Of a DNA stretch of 64,000 nucleotides, positions 42,693 to 54,738 are shown piece after piece (within the stretch, counting starts at the first letter, position 1; the number at the start of each line of letters is the position of its first letter). A program made the position numbers and the translations under genes. A model generated the notes under the pieces. It had not been told where the DNA came from, did not search any database, and saw only the letters and a list, made by a program, of their open reading frames with translations. The stretch comes from Phytopythium helicoides. Its lineage: Eukaryota; Oomycota; Peronosporomycetes; Pythiales; Pythiaceae. The DNA lies in assembly GCA_024867545.1 (NCBI GenBank), contig JANFNE010000075.1, forward strand, positions 186,001 through 250,000. Direction: 5' to 3'.

Positions 42693-44261
42693 TTACTTCT
42701 CAATCGGTAGATCCTCGCGAATGCCCCACTCCGACCACGATCCATCGTAGACAGGAGCCCTAATTACAGTAGTGCAGTGTCGATTAGCGGTGTCGAACAG
42801 GGCTTTCGATGTACCTAATTCTTATGACGTACTTTTCGAGAGGCTTGCCGGCCAAGTGGAGCCCGAACGTTAGGATGCAAGCAGTGACACCAGAGCCGCA
42901 GCTACAGCATTAATGTTCGGATAGAAGGTCTGTTAGCTTTTAGCAGAAAGACAACAGGGCATGGCTGCAAGTAGTACCTCGTGATGACCGGGCTTGTCGC
43001 GTCCATCTTCACATCTGTAAGAGAGGCACAAACCCGTGTCAAATCAATTTAAGAAATCCTTGAGCTCGAGTTTGCACCAGCTAACGCACTTGCTTCCGCA
43101 AACGCAGACTTGATTTCATCGAGACTGCGGAACAGCTGAAAAAGATAGTGAGCTGTCACGAAAAGCCCATCAGTCCGCTCGTAGCTTGAATGGCTGACAT
43201 ACCGAGAAGTCATCCGGAGCGACCAGCTTCGCGAATGGGACGTTTGCTGATCCAGGAATGTGCCCGCTGCGCATTCCAGGTCGTGGTTCCTAATTCGCAC
43301 GATTAAATTGAGCCTCAGCTGGGACAGAAAATTGATGGCACGTACTGGTTCCTTCCCTTGGAAACGCCCGGCGCCACGAGCGTCGATGACCTGCGTGTCC
43401 GAGCCAATCTTCGCTAGCACCTGCACGAAAACGAATTGTTCAGCCTAGGCTCTACCGTTTTTTTTTGTTTAAATGCGCCACTTACATCCTCCCACGATAC
43501 CACAAGCGCCTCGTTTGGCTTAGCCTCATATGCCTTGGGCGACACGGTCTTCTGCGGTTCGCCGACTTCAATGTCGCGCTGCTCGCTCTTCCACTTTGCC
43601 AGTCCACCTGTCGTCGAGTTCAAGTAGACTGCTGTCACATATTGTTCAAAGCGTAAATGGCCAATGTTCCAACTGCACCGTTCATAATGTGCACGTTCTC
43701 ATGTCCGAAGAACTTGAGAGTCCACCACACGCGCGGAACGCTGTCGGTAGCCGAATCACGTTAGCTGGAGGGCCTTTCCATCGACCTAGACCAGTATACA
43801 CACACCTGAAGCAGTTCTTGCCGCCGTAGACGACCACTGTGTCGTCGTTCTCCACGCCGAGGTACATCATAGCGTGCTCGAACGTCTCGGCTGGAGGGTT
43901 AGACCCAAGCGTGAGCAATCCATCCACTGCAGCATCACGCAATAGCCAGCCACCCGCGACACATACCAGTCGGCAGCATGTGCGGCAGCGTGGACGTCGT
44001 GTCGGCGATCTGGTCGATGTCGAAGAACTGCGCGCCGGGCACGCGCTCCTGCTCAAACTCGACGCGGCCGTTGCGGCTCTTGTCGAGGTACCAGGACGCG
44101 TCCAGGAAGCGCACGCGGCGCTGCTTGGCGTCCACGAGGCGCTGCACCTCGTCCGTCGACAGCAGCGGAGACAGCGGAGACGTCAGCGAGCTCATGGCGC
44201 GCGCAGCGAGCGTCGAGGCCGCGGGGCGAGGCAGCAAGCGAGGCAGCAGCGCGCTCAGCAT
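42693..44261 (-). CDS. 3-mercaptopyruvate sulfurtransferase (rhodanese family)
   Basis: About ten small exons on the minus strand from the ATG at 44261 (or Met 23 at 44195) to the TAA at 42693, all with GT-AG introns and consistent phases. Two rhodanese domains. First: FLDASWYLDKSRNGR, GAQFFDID, FEHAMMYLGVENDDTVVVYG, VPRVWWTLKFFGH. Second: VIDARGAGRFQGKEPEPRPG, RSGHIPGSANVPF, then the active-site loop CGSGVTA with the catalytic Cys of the MST type, and VYDGSWSEWG at the end. The enzyme moves sulfur from 3-mercaptopyruvate to acceptors. The N-terminus (LLPRLLPRPAASTLAARA) looks like a mitochondrial presequence. Ends 147 bp from the mucin-like gene, tail to tail. Confidence 0.9.
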
Positions 44262-44329
44262 GGGGAAGATCCGCGAATGATGATGGCCTCTCTCGGGTGT
44301 ATCTGCGGTGGAAACACCGGGAAGTTTCG

Positions 44330-44370
44330 ATTGGTTGAAATAGGGATAAGGTGGACAGTCATTGGTTGAA
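44330..44370 (-). promoter_or_regulatory. Paired CCAAT boxes upstream of the sulfurtransferase
   Basis: ATTGGTTGAA occurs at 44330-44339 and 44361-44370, i.e. TTCAACCAAT twice on the minus strand, 69 and 100 bp before the ATG at 44261. A third, partial copy (CTGGTTGAA) is at ~44408-44416. Likely CCAAT-factor sites. Confidence 0.4.
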
Positions 44371-44417
44371 AAGGACTGAGTTGATGCGCATTGGGAGATG
44401 GCTACACTGGTTGAAGC

Positions 44418-45796
44418 TTAGCGCTTTTTCATGGCTTTGGCTTTCTTGGCGTGTTTGGCCGAGTTCATGTGTCCGTTGAACTTCTTCACATCGCGGAACG
44501 TGAGCGAGCAAATCTTGCATGACATGGTCGGGGAGGGAGCCGCTGCTGCTGGCTTGGCATCAGAGGTCTTTGCCTGGGAGACGGATAGGCATTTAGTGTC
44601 GCGGACAACATTTGTCCCCGTTTTCTTGCGCATACAAACCTTCTTCTCAGGTCGAGAGGGCTTCTGTGAGATGGCGAGTGTGCTCCGACGCGGGTCTTCG
44701 GGCTTTGCCGTCTTGTCGACCGAAAAAATGTAGTAGTGCGCGCCGGTTGTCGATGGAGGTTCGCCCCGAAATGATGCTGGATGCGTGCGCTGCGCCTCGT
44801 AGCCAGAGTAAATGCTGGCATTGAAAGGTTCCATTCTAATGCAAAAACCATCGCAAATAATATCCCCATCAGCCATCACCATCACGAAATACTACACAAC
44901 CAAATTGAAAGTCCACATTGAACTCACCGCTTAAGCTGGAGACCGCTCGCCTTTGCTTGCTCCTGAATCTTCCAGCGGTTGTAAAAGAGCGTGTTGCGCA
45001 GCGCTACGAGGACCTGGCCCTGTGTTGGATGCAAAAACCTGCGCGCCGAAAAGAAGAAGAAGCGCAGCAGCTCCTGGTTCTTGGCGACGTCCTCTTCCGT
45101 GGCGCCACCGAGATGTGGGAAGTTGAAGACGATCGAGTGGAACGGCGGCTCTTTCGCCATCCAACTCTGCTTCTCCAGCGCAGTGGCATCCACATTGAAA
45201 AAGACTCGAGACTATCAACAACACCAAGGAAACGTGAGTGCGCTGTGAAACTTTACCACCCCGCATTTCGTGACCCGTACCCCAGCAGTCTTGAGCGCGT
45301 CGGCGTTCACTAACGCGTTCGGGTACTTGTCACGCAGCTCCTGCTGCGAGTCGTAGCAAGTAGCGACTACGTGCTTACCGCCCTGACAACATTTCAATGT
45401 AAGTACACAATGAGCCGTCGGTCATGCACAAGAAATGCAAGCACTCACTAGGAAGACTGCGAGCGCAAGTGAGAAGGACAGGTCGCCGTCGCCGACCACG
45501 AGGATATGCTGACGGTCGCTGAAGGGGCCGAGGTGCTTGGGGTTGGGGTTCGAGAAGGTGGCGAGCGACAGCAGCACGTTGGTCTGCGCCTTGGCGGCCG
45601 CCACCGCTGCTGGCGTCTGTGCGCGCTTCGCTCCGCCGGTGTTGCCCGCCGCCACTTTCTGAGACCGCAAACGACATGAATGAGATCGCCAGCGCCAGGC
45701 GAAGGCGGTGGTTAAGCGTATACAGACCTTGTCGCTGTGCTTGCGGCGCTTCTTGGGGTTGATGTTGGCCGTCGGACCCGGCGCCTTCTTCGCCAT
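44418..45796 (-). CDS. BMT5-like (DUF2431) rRNA uridine methyltransferase with C2H2 finger
   Basis: Six exons on the minus strand: 45796-45728, 45658-45449, 45382-45257, 45211-44928, 44835-44640, 44573-44418. A basic N-terminus (NPKKRRKHSDK) resembles a nucleolar signal. The Rossmann motif HILVVGDGDLSFSLALAVFL marks the SAM-binding site, followed by HVVATCYDS, FNVDATALEK and VFNFPHLGG, the BMT5-type signatures. Yeast Bmt5 makes m3U2634 in 25S rRNA. The last exon adds a C2H2 finger (CKICSLTF...HMNSAKH) and a Lys-rich tail; yeast Bmt5 lacks this to my knowledge. Starts 120 bp from the end of the sarcosine-oxidase-like gene on the same strand. Confidence 0.85.
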
Positions 45797-45916
45797 GTTA
45801 CTGCGCTTTTCGGTGCCGTGATGACCACCAAGCTACTCTTGAAATTTGTATACATCCAAAACATGCCCACAAGCAAAATTGTATTTACGGTATGGACAGT
45901 GCCCACTGCAACATGG

Positions 45917-47095
45917 TCAAGCCGAGCACGCGGGGCGGTCGACGCGGAAGAGATCTATGGGGTGCTGCGTGGCGCCGCTGATGGCTAAATCTGCGAGGAT
46001 CTGGCCGATCACAGGCGTCATCTTGGCTCCGTGGCCGCTGAAGCCAGCTCCGACCACGACTCGCTTGCTGGCACCGCCTTCTTGACGACTGCGGACCTCC
46101 ACATGGTCCAGGATGAAGTCCTCGTCCGCCGTCATGGTGTACATGCACTTGTCGGTCTTCTTGGGAGCAGTCGCGTTGACATTTGAGAAGTGAGACTTGA
46201 CGAACGCCTGCAGCTCTTCGAACTTATCGGCGGGCTGCTCGACGCTCGCTCGAGCGTTCGGGTCAACCGGTGGACCGTCGTGGCGGCAAATCTTGACACC
46301 TTCCGTTGGGTCAACGATGGCCATGCCATAGTACTCGGGGGCCTCGTACCTGATAAACACGGGGAACTTGTCGGGCGTGTACAGCTCCTCCTTGCAGTGC
46401 CAGTACATGCCGAACGTGGCGATGGGCTGGAGCTTGACGTTCTTGCCCGATGCCGCCAGCAGCTCCTTGGCCCACGGCCCCGCCGTGATGATGGCCTGTT
46501 TGCCGTACACACTCTCCCCACCAGCGATCTCGACAACCGCGAGCGATTCTCCATCCTTCTCCTCAGCAAACACGCCAGCGACCTTGGTGCTGTCGCGGAT
46601 GACAGCGCCGTGCTGCTTGGCAAGCCGCTGCAGCGTCTCCATGGCGAGCGTTGGGTTGAGCACGCCCGCGGTCGGGTTGTACACGGCGTGGGTGCCCTCC
46701 GGCAGCGAGAATCCCGGGAACCTCTCATTAGCTTGGGCAGCCGAGAGCACTTCATACGGAACGTCGTTGCTCGCCAGCGTCTGCTTGAGCTGCTGCAGCT
46801 CGGCGTTGTCGGAGCTGGCGAAGTCAAGCTCGCCCGTGAACTGAATGAGCTGCACGCCGCCCTCGGCCTCCAGCTGCTTCCACGCGTCGAGCGACGCCAG
46901 GCACAGCCGCGTGTACGTGGCGTTCGGGTAGGCGACGCGGAAGATGCGGCTGGAGCCGTGGCTCGACCCGCGGCCGTGCAGCAGCGCAAACTGCTCCAGC
47001 AGCAGCACGCGGCGCCCCGCCTTGGCCGCAAAGTACGCGGCGGCGCTGCCCATGAGCCCCGCGCCAATCACCACCACGTCGAAAGGCTCGGACAT
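45917..47095 (-). CDS. Sarcosine oxidase / pipecolate oxidase-like flavoenzyme
   Basis: 392 aa, single exon. The N-terminal dinucleotide-binding fold VVVIGAGLMGSAAAYFAAK with GxGxxG, then HGSSRIFRVAYP as in monomeric sarcosine oxidases. The covalent-FAD Cys is kept in KCMYTMTADEDFILD, and the C-terminal VVVGAGFSGHGAKMTPVIGQ closes the FAD site. It oxidises N-methyl or cyclic secondary amino acids (sarcosine, L-pipecolate) with release of H2O2. The C-terminus is CSA, not a clear PTS1, so a peroxisomal location is not supported by the sequence. Divergent from the next gene with 204 bp between the starts. Confidence 0.9.
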   Translation of the reverse strand: MSEPFDVVVIGAGLMGSAAAYFAAKAGRRVLLLEQFALLHGRGSSHGSSRIFRVAYPNATYTRLCLASLDAWKQLEAEGGVQLIQFTGELDFASSDNAELQQLKQTLASNDVPYEVLSAAQANERFPGFSLPEGTHAVYNPTAGVLNPTLAMETLQRLAKQHGAVIRDSTKVAGVFAEEKDGESLAVVEIAGGESVYGKQAIITAGPWAKELLAASGKNVKLQPIATFGMYWHCKEELYTPDKFPVFIRYEAPEYYGMAIVDPTEGVKICRHDGPPVDPNARASVEQPADKFEELQAFVKSHFSNVNATAPKKTDKCMYTMTADEDFILDHVEVRSRQEGGASKRVVVGAGFSGHGAKMTPVIGQILADLAISGATQHPIDLFRVDRPACSA

Positions 47096-47299
47096 CTTGG
47101 GGTTTGCTGCTTGTTGCGGTCGTCGACGATCGGGAAGTGACGGCCGGAGAGCTCGAAGCTTGGCTCCACATCATCATGCTCGTTGATGGGAAGGGTGAAT
47201 TGCAGTCTTCAAACGCGATTCACTGCTGGAAGTTGTAAACACTGCGGTGGACTTTCACGTCGCAATTGGCCTCTGAGACTTTATTTCGAAAAAGTGCAG

Positions 47300-49336
47300 A
47301 TGGACGAAGGCGAGGTGGAGCTGCGGCGGCTGGAGGCGCTGGTGGCGAGCCCCGCGGCGTGCGTGGCGGCGCTCGCGAATGGACAGGTGCGCGACCATCA
47401 CTCGGTCGGCTCCGTGAGCGTGTGGTGACCTCGTTGGTGGTGGCTTTGCGTTCCTTGAGAAGCTGCCCGCGACGCTGATCCGGCAGCTGGAAGATGCGCT
47501 CGCGGGTCCATTGGCGACTCCAGCGCGGCTAGAGCGGATCATCGGGGTTTGTGAGTGCTTTGCGAGCAGCTGTGGTCTGTTGAGTGGCGACGTCATTGCT
47601 CTTCTGTGACAGTGCTGCAGGTGATCGAGCTGGAGCATCAGTACAGAGATGATCGCGTGGTGCAGGCTGCGGTGGCGTGGGCTACGGACACGCTTTTGGA
47701 CCTCGGGCATGCGTTTCCAGTTGACGAAGATCGACAAGAGTCCATCGCACTACAGAGACTACAGGCGCAGAGTTTGACGACGTCAAGTGTGAATTTGGGT
47801 ATGAGATGCGACCCGATTTCCCAACTGCTGCCGCTTTTTGGAGGAGACGATCAACTAGGTGCCATGGAACCAGAAGCTGCTGCAGAAGTGCTGGATCTTT
47901 GTGCCACAACCATCGCCAGCGACGACGAATTTCTAGACGCAACCGAAAATTTGCTGGGCAGATTGGACTGCGTTCCTCTTGGACAGGCATTCACCCGAAG
48001 AATGCTCAATCCTGCGATGCCGAAGAATACTCTTGATAACATCAAAAGTGATGCAATGCTCCTTGATTTCCTGCCATTTTCCATCAAGATTCTTGTGTGG
48101 GGAAACCACCTACCGTCGTGGACTCAACAACTTGAGCGGTGGCTCCTCGCTGCTCATCGCGAGCCGTTCAAATCGATCGGGTCGATTCTCGCGTTCAACT
48201 CACCAGGTAGGCAAACAAGAAGTCCTGCACAAACCATGGGTGTCAATGACTGGGTCAAAGCGTTCCAGCGCTTCTCGCACCTCTACATTGCTCTGATCGG
48301 TTGGTTGGAAGACAACTTTGAGGTTCTTGGGTCGTGTCGAAGCGTTGAGCTTGTTGGCACACTCGCAGTGTTAACACGCCCACCAAATCCGGTCGGGATG
48401 TTTGATCGATCACTTGTCAACAACCTATGGACTACAAACCCTTCGTTTTGGACACCAAAAGTTCGAATGCAGCGTTTCGTTGCAATTGGCAAGGATGTCG
48501 AGAAGCTGGCACGAGCAGATCAATCTCACGAGGCTGCGGCCTCTGAATGGGTAGGTGTGATAGAGCGACCACACCTCGTTCTCGAGGCAATGGAAATGCT
48601 GTTTGACTCTCATCAAGTGCGAGAGAAGGATTCGATTTCCGAAGCTACTTCTGAAAACTGTATCTGGGGTGCTGTGCGACTTCTTGGGTGGTTTTACGCC
48701 AACATCGCGTCGTTCCCACCATCCGAAGAAATTGCAGTCGTTGCTCAATCGCTGCGATCGAACCTCGCTGGCGTCGATCTTGAGGCAGGGGCTCGCTGGC
48801 TTCAGCTCAATCGTGCTGATTTTGCTAGTATCTCGGCATTTCGCCTACGACTCGTATGGTTTTGGCTTCTCCAACGCGTTCACGATATAGATTTTCAGCT
48901 CAATGGTAATGCAGACCACAACGAACACTCATCAAACTCAGCAGCTATCACGAGTATTCTGGAGTCTATCGAGTACGTGTTCCGCCGATTTACGCCACCC
49001 GAGCGCAAGCGGTAAGAGCTTCATGTGTGCTACAAGAGAGGCAAGCTTGTTTGAGCTGACGTTGCCATTGATTATGTCGTGCCTAGACCGTATCAGGTTG
49101 AAGTGGTGGCTCAGTTTCTCGTGGACTTCGAATGGCGATGCAGAGCCTACTGGTCTACTCAGCCACAGGCAACTCACTCGACCATGACAGTCTATGTTGA
49201 TCGCTTGAGCGTAATTGTCGAGTGGCTGACGAAGATTGTTCGGATAATGGAGGTTGAAGAGGCGAAGGCTCGCGAAACCTCGCTTCACGATGTCCAGGAC
49301 CTCGCTGACCGTCTGCGCCAGCTTTTTGCCGTCTAG
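47300..49336 (+). CDS. Unrecognised helical protein, 608 aa
   Basis: Four exons: 47300-47386, 47460-47550, 47613-49011, 49087-49336; the four phases agree. Starts MDEGEVELRRLEALV, then LPATLIRQLEDALAG, VIELEHQYRDDRVVQAAV, a long middle rich in Trp and Leu (SFWTPKVRMQRFVAIGKD, WGAVRLLGWFYANI, RLRLVWFWLLQRVHDIDF), and the end YQVEVVAQFLVDFEWRCRAYW...LADRLRQLFAV. No signal peptide, membrane span or metal site. It looks like an alpha-helical repeat scaffold. I do not recognise a family. The 204-bp region shared with the sarcosine-oxidase-like gene is probably a two-way promoter. Confidence 0.65.
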
Positions 49337-49447
49337 AGTTGAGTCGAAGATGGACACAAGCACATACGAGGATTGTTTGGTATTTAGTTTGGTGTCTCGC
49401 TCACTCGTATTGGGAATTGACGCAGAAACACGAGATTGCACAGCAAT

Positions 49448-50633
49448 CTACTTGGCAGCTGACACGATGCCGTCTGCCTTCTGGATCTTGAGCGAGAAAT
49501 CGAGGAATCCATAGCCTAGAGGAAACAAAAAAAAAGTTAGCATCTCCACAACGTTGAGCTTTGTACAATTATGCACCTACCCTGGGTCAGCTTGCCCTGG
49601 CTCACAATGTCGACGTGCGGCGACACATACTCGCCCATAGTCTCCGACGTGATGCCGCCACTCGCCTCAATCAGTACATGAGGGAACTGCTTCTTGATTG
49701 TGGCCGCCGTCTCCTTGAGCTTGTCGCCCGAGAAGTTGTCCAGCATCACAATGTCTGCGCCGGCGGTAGCCTAGTGACAGCAATCACGTTCGCAGAGTTA
49801 GACAACGTGATCGCACCAAGATGGCTCATCAATTTTGTCACCAACGCACCGCCTCGATAGCCTCCTCGAGCTTGCGGCACTCGACCTCGATCTTCATCGA
49901 GAAGCCAGCGGCACGCTTGGCCTTGGCGACCGCATTGGTGATGCTTCCAGCCGCCCAGATGTGGTTGTCTGCGCGTCACAATGCACACAGTCAGTCGCAC
50001 AAGCCACCAACTGCAGGTGCAACCCTCACAAACCCACCCTTGAGCATGACCATCTGCGAGAGATCGTGGCGGTGCGTACTGGCACCGGCGACCAGCAGCG
50101 CATATTTTTCGACAAGGCGGAAGCCTGGCGTGGTCTTTCGCGTGCCGGCGACGTGTCCGTGCCACCCGAGGCCGCGCGCAAGGTCGACGGCGTGCTTGGC
50201 CTGTGTGGCGATACCACTGGCGCGCGTGAGGATGTTGAGCGCCGTGCGCTCGCCCATGAGGATGGCGCGGCACGGGCCCGTGACCTTGGCGACGACCACC
50301 TTTCCGTCCGGCACCGTGGCGGGGTCCACCTCGGCTCCTTCCTCGAGCAGCCACTCGACATTGCAGCCCACAGTCGTGAACACCTCTGCATCGTCGAGTG
50401 AGCATCAACAGAAACACAATCACACACAACGAGCAGGCGAGATAGCGAAGCTCACCCGTGAAGAACGGCACGCCCGCGAGCACGCCCTTGGACTTTCCGA
50501 GCAGGAAGGCCGTCTCGAGCGACTCGCCGACCACGAAGCCGCCGATGTCGAAGCTGGGGATGTCGTCCTCGAGCCACAGCTGCACGTGCTTCTTCCACGT
50601 CGGCGGCAGCAGGTGCGCGAGCGAGTCGGTCAT
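49448..50633 (-). CDS. QPRT: Quinolinate phosphoribosyltransferase (nicotinate-nucleotide pyrophosphorylase)
   Basis: Five exons on the minus strand: 50633-50456, 50385-50038, 49968-49850, 49770-49581, 49515-49448. Motifs of the NadC family: [14 protein letters not shown] N-terminus (LEDDIPSFD), [33 protein letters not shown] (the Thr-Arg-Lys-Thr substrate loop), [13 protein letters not shown] (KDNH across an intron), [19 protein letters not shown] and IEASGGI. It makes nicotinate mononucleotide from quinolinate and PRPP, in the de novo NAD pathway. No targeting peptide seen, so probably cytosolic. All five junctions keep phase. Confidence 0.93.
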
Positions 50634-51574
50634 GGCGCTGGGGGGCGGAGAGGCTGGCGCTGCTGGTGGTGGCGTTGTGGGTGGCGAGCTGCCGCTGCTT
50701 GAGCTTGCGAGTCCCGGAGTGACGACAGCGCACGGTGGCGACGACGGGGTGTCATGGTAGAGAGAGAGAGAGCTCGTTATTGCTGGGCTCTGATTGGCGG
50801 AAATAGAGTGTAGCCAATGACGCGCATTTATCAGTGATCTGATAGTTGCCACGACTCAATTCTGGTTTCGACACGTCGTTGAACGGCTGCGTGTATCAGG
50901 TTCTCTGCACGTTCCCGCACCGTTCGGCAATCTTTGTTCGGATAATTACGAATATGCGCTATTCCATTGCGGACACCTGCCGCGTGCATGGTGACGTCCG
51001 CCGCCTCTCCTTGGCCGTTAATGCGACACTAGCAGCCTCCACACCACCAAGCAGGCGCTGTCCAAACGCCCCCCATTAGGGTCCAGCAGAGCCCAAGCAG
51101 CCCCCCCCCCTCCCTCCAGCAGTCCAGCGTCGCCCAAGTGCTGGCGGCTCGCGCGGGTCGGTTTTCTGGCCGGAGACAGTGGGACTTGCATTTTAAGCGT
51201 GCGCGCCTGCGATTGGCCCGCGCGGATCGTTCGCGGATGATTTTCTGCCCAGCAGTCGCCTCGAATGGCGATCCTCGGCCCCCATGGCTCAGTACAAGCG
51301 GCGGCCTGTGGCTGGCACCAGCGGCTTGGCCCGACGCCGCGCCGCGTTCTCCACCCAAAGATCCCGCGAAGGCCTCGCCCCAGACGCGTATCAGAGTTGC
51401 GCCTGCTTCCCGTTGCGAAAGATCGGCGTTCTCGCGGCGCCAAGGCAACGGATCGCGGCGGCTCGCGCGCCTGGCGGAAACCGACGCGGAAACCGACGCG
51501 GCGAGGCGCAGCGCGGCGAGAGGCGCGGCCGAGCACTCGGCTCCTGGCGCGGAGCCACGCGAGCCTCGGCGTGG
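50634..51574. other. Intergenic region shared by QPRT and the Mei2-like gene
   Basis: Has an (AG)n run at 50760-50771 and opposed CCAAT boxes (GATTGGC at ~50792, GCCAAT at ~50813). From ~51280 the sequence is GC-rich and open in several frames. The Mei2-like frame is open back to an ATG at 51284, but that stretch is Arg-rich without conservation signs. Confidence 0.45.
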
Positions 51575-54500
51575 ATGCGGCGCTGCCATGACAAGCGAGA
51601 GACGAGCGACGAGGTGGTGGCCGAGCTGAGCCTCGAGCGGTCCGAGTCGCAGGCCACGCTTTCGCCCGCGGGCTCGCCCGTCTACGACGGACTCAAGACG
51701 CAGGACAACCAGAGGGAGGAGGACGACGACGACGATGTGAGGCGCACGGCAGAGGAGAACGACGGAGACGCCGCCAACGTGCAGGCAGAGATGGGGCAAG
51801 ACGCGACCAAGGAGCAGCCGCCACAGGCCGACGCGTACGACCTGTGGAGAGGATGGAGCACCCACTCGTTTGGAGACAGATCCAGCTCCATGGACAGCGC
51901 CGACCCGTCGCACGAGGTGGGTGGGTCCTGGCTTGTGGTCGTTCGGTTTGGGACGGAAGGCTGACGAAATGCTGCAGTGGCGGAATCTGAGGTCGCTGTC
52001 GATCGATGGGCTGGAAGACCAGAACGAGGCGCTCCCGCTCGACTCGCTGGCGAATTCGCTTCGGTCGCTGAGGATTGGCCACTCGGTACGAGGGAATTGT
52101 GTTTGCATCGATTGGACGCGGTCCCTGACTTACCAGCTCATCGACGAGCAGGATGACGGCGTCATTCGAGCTGCAGCTACAACGCACGCTACTCCTCCCT
52201 TCGGCAACCGCCCTCGCAGTTTTTCAGACTACACTTCGGCCCTGGGCTCCCACACGAACGGCCGTTCTTCCTGGCATGAGACCATCGGTGCCAACGCGCT
52301 CACTGCAACATTAGACAATCAGCAACATTATTTAGAAGCGCACGCATCGACAGCTATGCCTAAAGACACCGTGACCGAGCTCTGGAAGGCTCTCAAGACC
52401 AATTTTGCCACTAGGCATGTGCTCGTGAAAAGTGGCACGATGCACTTTGACGTCGACGACGTCCAGCGTATCAGCGACATGATGCATGTACGTTGTCGCT
52501 ACAGATGGCTAGGCTGGTTGTAACGTGAACTAACGTGTTTTTGCCTCTCTACAGAACTATGGAAGCGTGGCGCGCATTCGAAGTGAGCTTGCGAGCGAAG
52601 GACTGCTGCTCTTTACATTTTTCGAACTTCGCAGTGCCATCACAGCTGTCAAGACACAGAACACGGACCAGGCTACGTCACCGCCGACTTCGTCTCCGTT
52701 GTTCAGTCCGGCTCGCACTTCATCACGCGGGGAAATGATCCACTTCGCACTTCCGTATGAATCACCAGACGACGTCAACAGCGCCACAGTGCTTGTGACG
52801 CTCGAGCCAAACAATGACGAGACGAGCGTGACCCCTACGATGATGCGGCAGTTCTGCTCTCACTTCGGTGAAGTCGCCAGCGTTATGCAGCTCGAGGCCC
52901 AAGCCCGGAACAAATTCCTTGTTGAGTTCAACGATAGCCGTGCGGTTCCGCTAGCATTGCACGGACTCTCGTCGAATGGCTGCAAGTCGATATCTGTTGT
53001 TCGCGCCGCATCTTCAATGCTTGATGTATCGAAGATCCAGCGTTTCCAGGAATGTGTCGAGCAGCTATCTGTGCTCGGACCCATGCGGAGTCTTAAGCCT
53101 CGGCCAAAGAGCTTTTCGTCGAGCTCTACGTCAATGTTGACATCCCCTACATCCTCGGTAGCGTCGTCGCTGAATGCATCCTTCATGGAAGGGCCACCAT
53201 CGAGCTCGTCAACATCGACATTGGTCGGCTCCGACCACTTCAACAGTGACAGCCCGACGCTTGATCCTACGACACCTCCAGGCTTCACTGTTCGTCCTGC
53301 CGCCGAGGAGCGAATCTGGTCTCACTCGATTGGTGGGGGGCGAGTCCGAAGTAGCTCCATGTACACGCAGTTGTCTTCATCGCGTGGCGATTACAAAGAC
53401 GCAGCGGCTGCAGCGGCGGATCGATTTGAAGCAATGGGGGCATCAACGGGGCGAAATTCGTTTCCCATGTCAAGCAGTCAAGTGACGTGCGCAACGTATC
53501 CTCCTTCTCGTCGCTCCGGATCCTCACGTTTTTCGAACGAGGCGGGATTTGACGACGAGATAAGCGGCAGTGAGTTGAACGAGTTTGCTCACCAATACCA
53601 GCCTGACAGTCTACCATCAAACCGAGTGCGCGTAGACCCTATGATGTCAGCTTCCTCGTTCATGTCTGCCACGAAGTTTGTGCCATCCAACCAGTACCAT
53701 GAGCAGTATCGCCCAAGCACCCAGCCTCCCGCGAACATGTACGGATATCAACAGTATGGAAGTGATAATGGGTCAGGCCGCTCACCTCCAGGACAAGGGC
53801 GACACGATCAAGGGACTGGGGAATTTTGCCTGTCGATTGAGCGCGTGGCATCTGGAGAGGACACCCGCACGACACTCATGATTCGCAACATTCCAAACAA
53901 GTACACACAGCAGATGCTGTTGACGGAGATCAATCAGCACCACCGCGGCCAGTACGACTTTTTCTACCTGCCAATTGATTTCAAGAACAAGTGCAACATG
54001 GGTTACGCCTTTATCAATTTTATCGAAGCGCGCAGTATTGTGTCGTTCTACCGCGAGTTCGATGGCCAAAAGTGGACCAACTTCAACAGTGAAAAGGTGT
54101 GCGCCATTTCGTACGCTCGGTTGCAAGGGAAACAGGCAATGATTGCACGTTTCCAGAACTCAAGTTTGCTTGAAAAGCACGAATCGTACCGCCCGCTAGT
54201 TTTTGTGAGTTCTGGGCCGAATCGCGGACGACCTGAGCACTTTCCAGCCCCCAAACTCCCGAGCAATGGATCGTTCAGAAAGCAGTCGTCCCCATCCCAA
54301 TCGTTTTATAGCAACACGTCGCCAAATTATTATCAACAGCACAACCAACACTCGCGGCATGAAGAACAGTATCTACCTGGGATGGCGAGCGCGCGCACGT
54401 ATGGGATATCATCGGCAGGGTCAATGCTGACGCACCAGAATTCGCAGTTCAACCCGTACCACTCGAGCCAGTACTATTCGCACCAGCAGCAGGCGAGCTT

Positions 54501-54738
54501 GCTCGTTATGGACCCGCACCAGGCACAAGCGATTCTGGCCGCACAAATGGCAGCAGTTGCAGCGATCGCGCCTCCTCGTTCTAGCTTCCGCGGCTTTAGC
54601 CAGCACGAGAGTGTCCGGTACCAGCATCCACTCCACCAGTATCAGCAGCAGCAAATGCAGCAGCGCTCGAGTGCCTACGACCTGTCCGAGCGTCACCAGT
54701 CGGGTGGGTACGGCAGCCGCTCGAGGTATTCGTCGTGA
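51575..54738 (+). CDS. Mei2-like RNA-binding protein
   Basis: Four exons: 51575-51916, 51978-52085, 52137-52487, 52555-54738, ~994 aa. The start is uncertain: an in-frame ATG at 51284 would add 97 Arg-rich residues. Acidic N-terminus (EEDDDDDVRR). Two weaker RRM-like regions: around the exon 3/4 border (ALKTNFATRHVLVKS, YGSVARIRSEL) and ~52783-53000 (VTPTMMRQFCSHFGEV). The diagnostic C-terminal RRM, TTLMIRNIPNKYTQQMLLTE, DFFYLPIDFKNKCNMGYAFI and SYARLQGKQAMIARFQNSS, lies at 53865-54165. A Gln/Tyr/His-rich tail follows. Mei2 proteins bind RNA in meiosis and development; in oomycetes a role in spore development is conceivable but unproven. Confidence 0.88.

Noticed and set aside
51284..51574. 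97-residue N-terminal extension of the Mei2-like protein
   Set aside because: Arg/Gly/Ala-rich without a domain, in a GC-rich stretch open in several frames; kept only as an alternative start.
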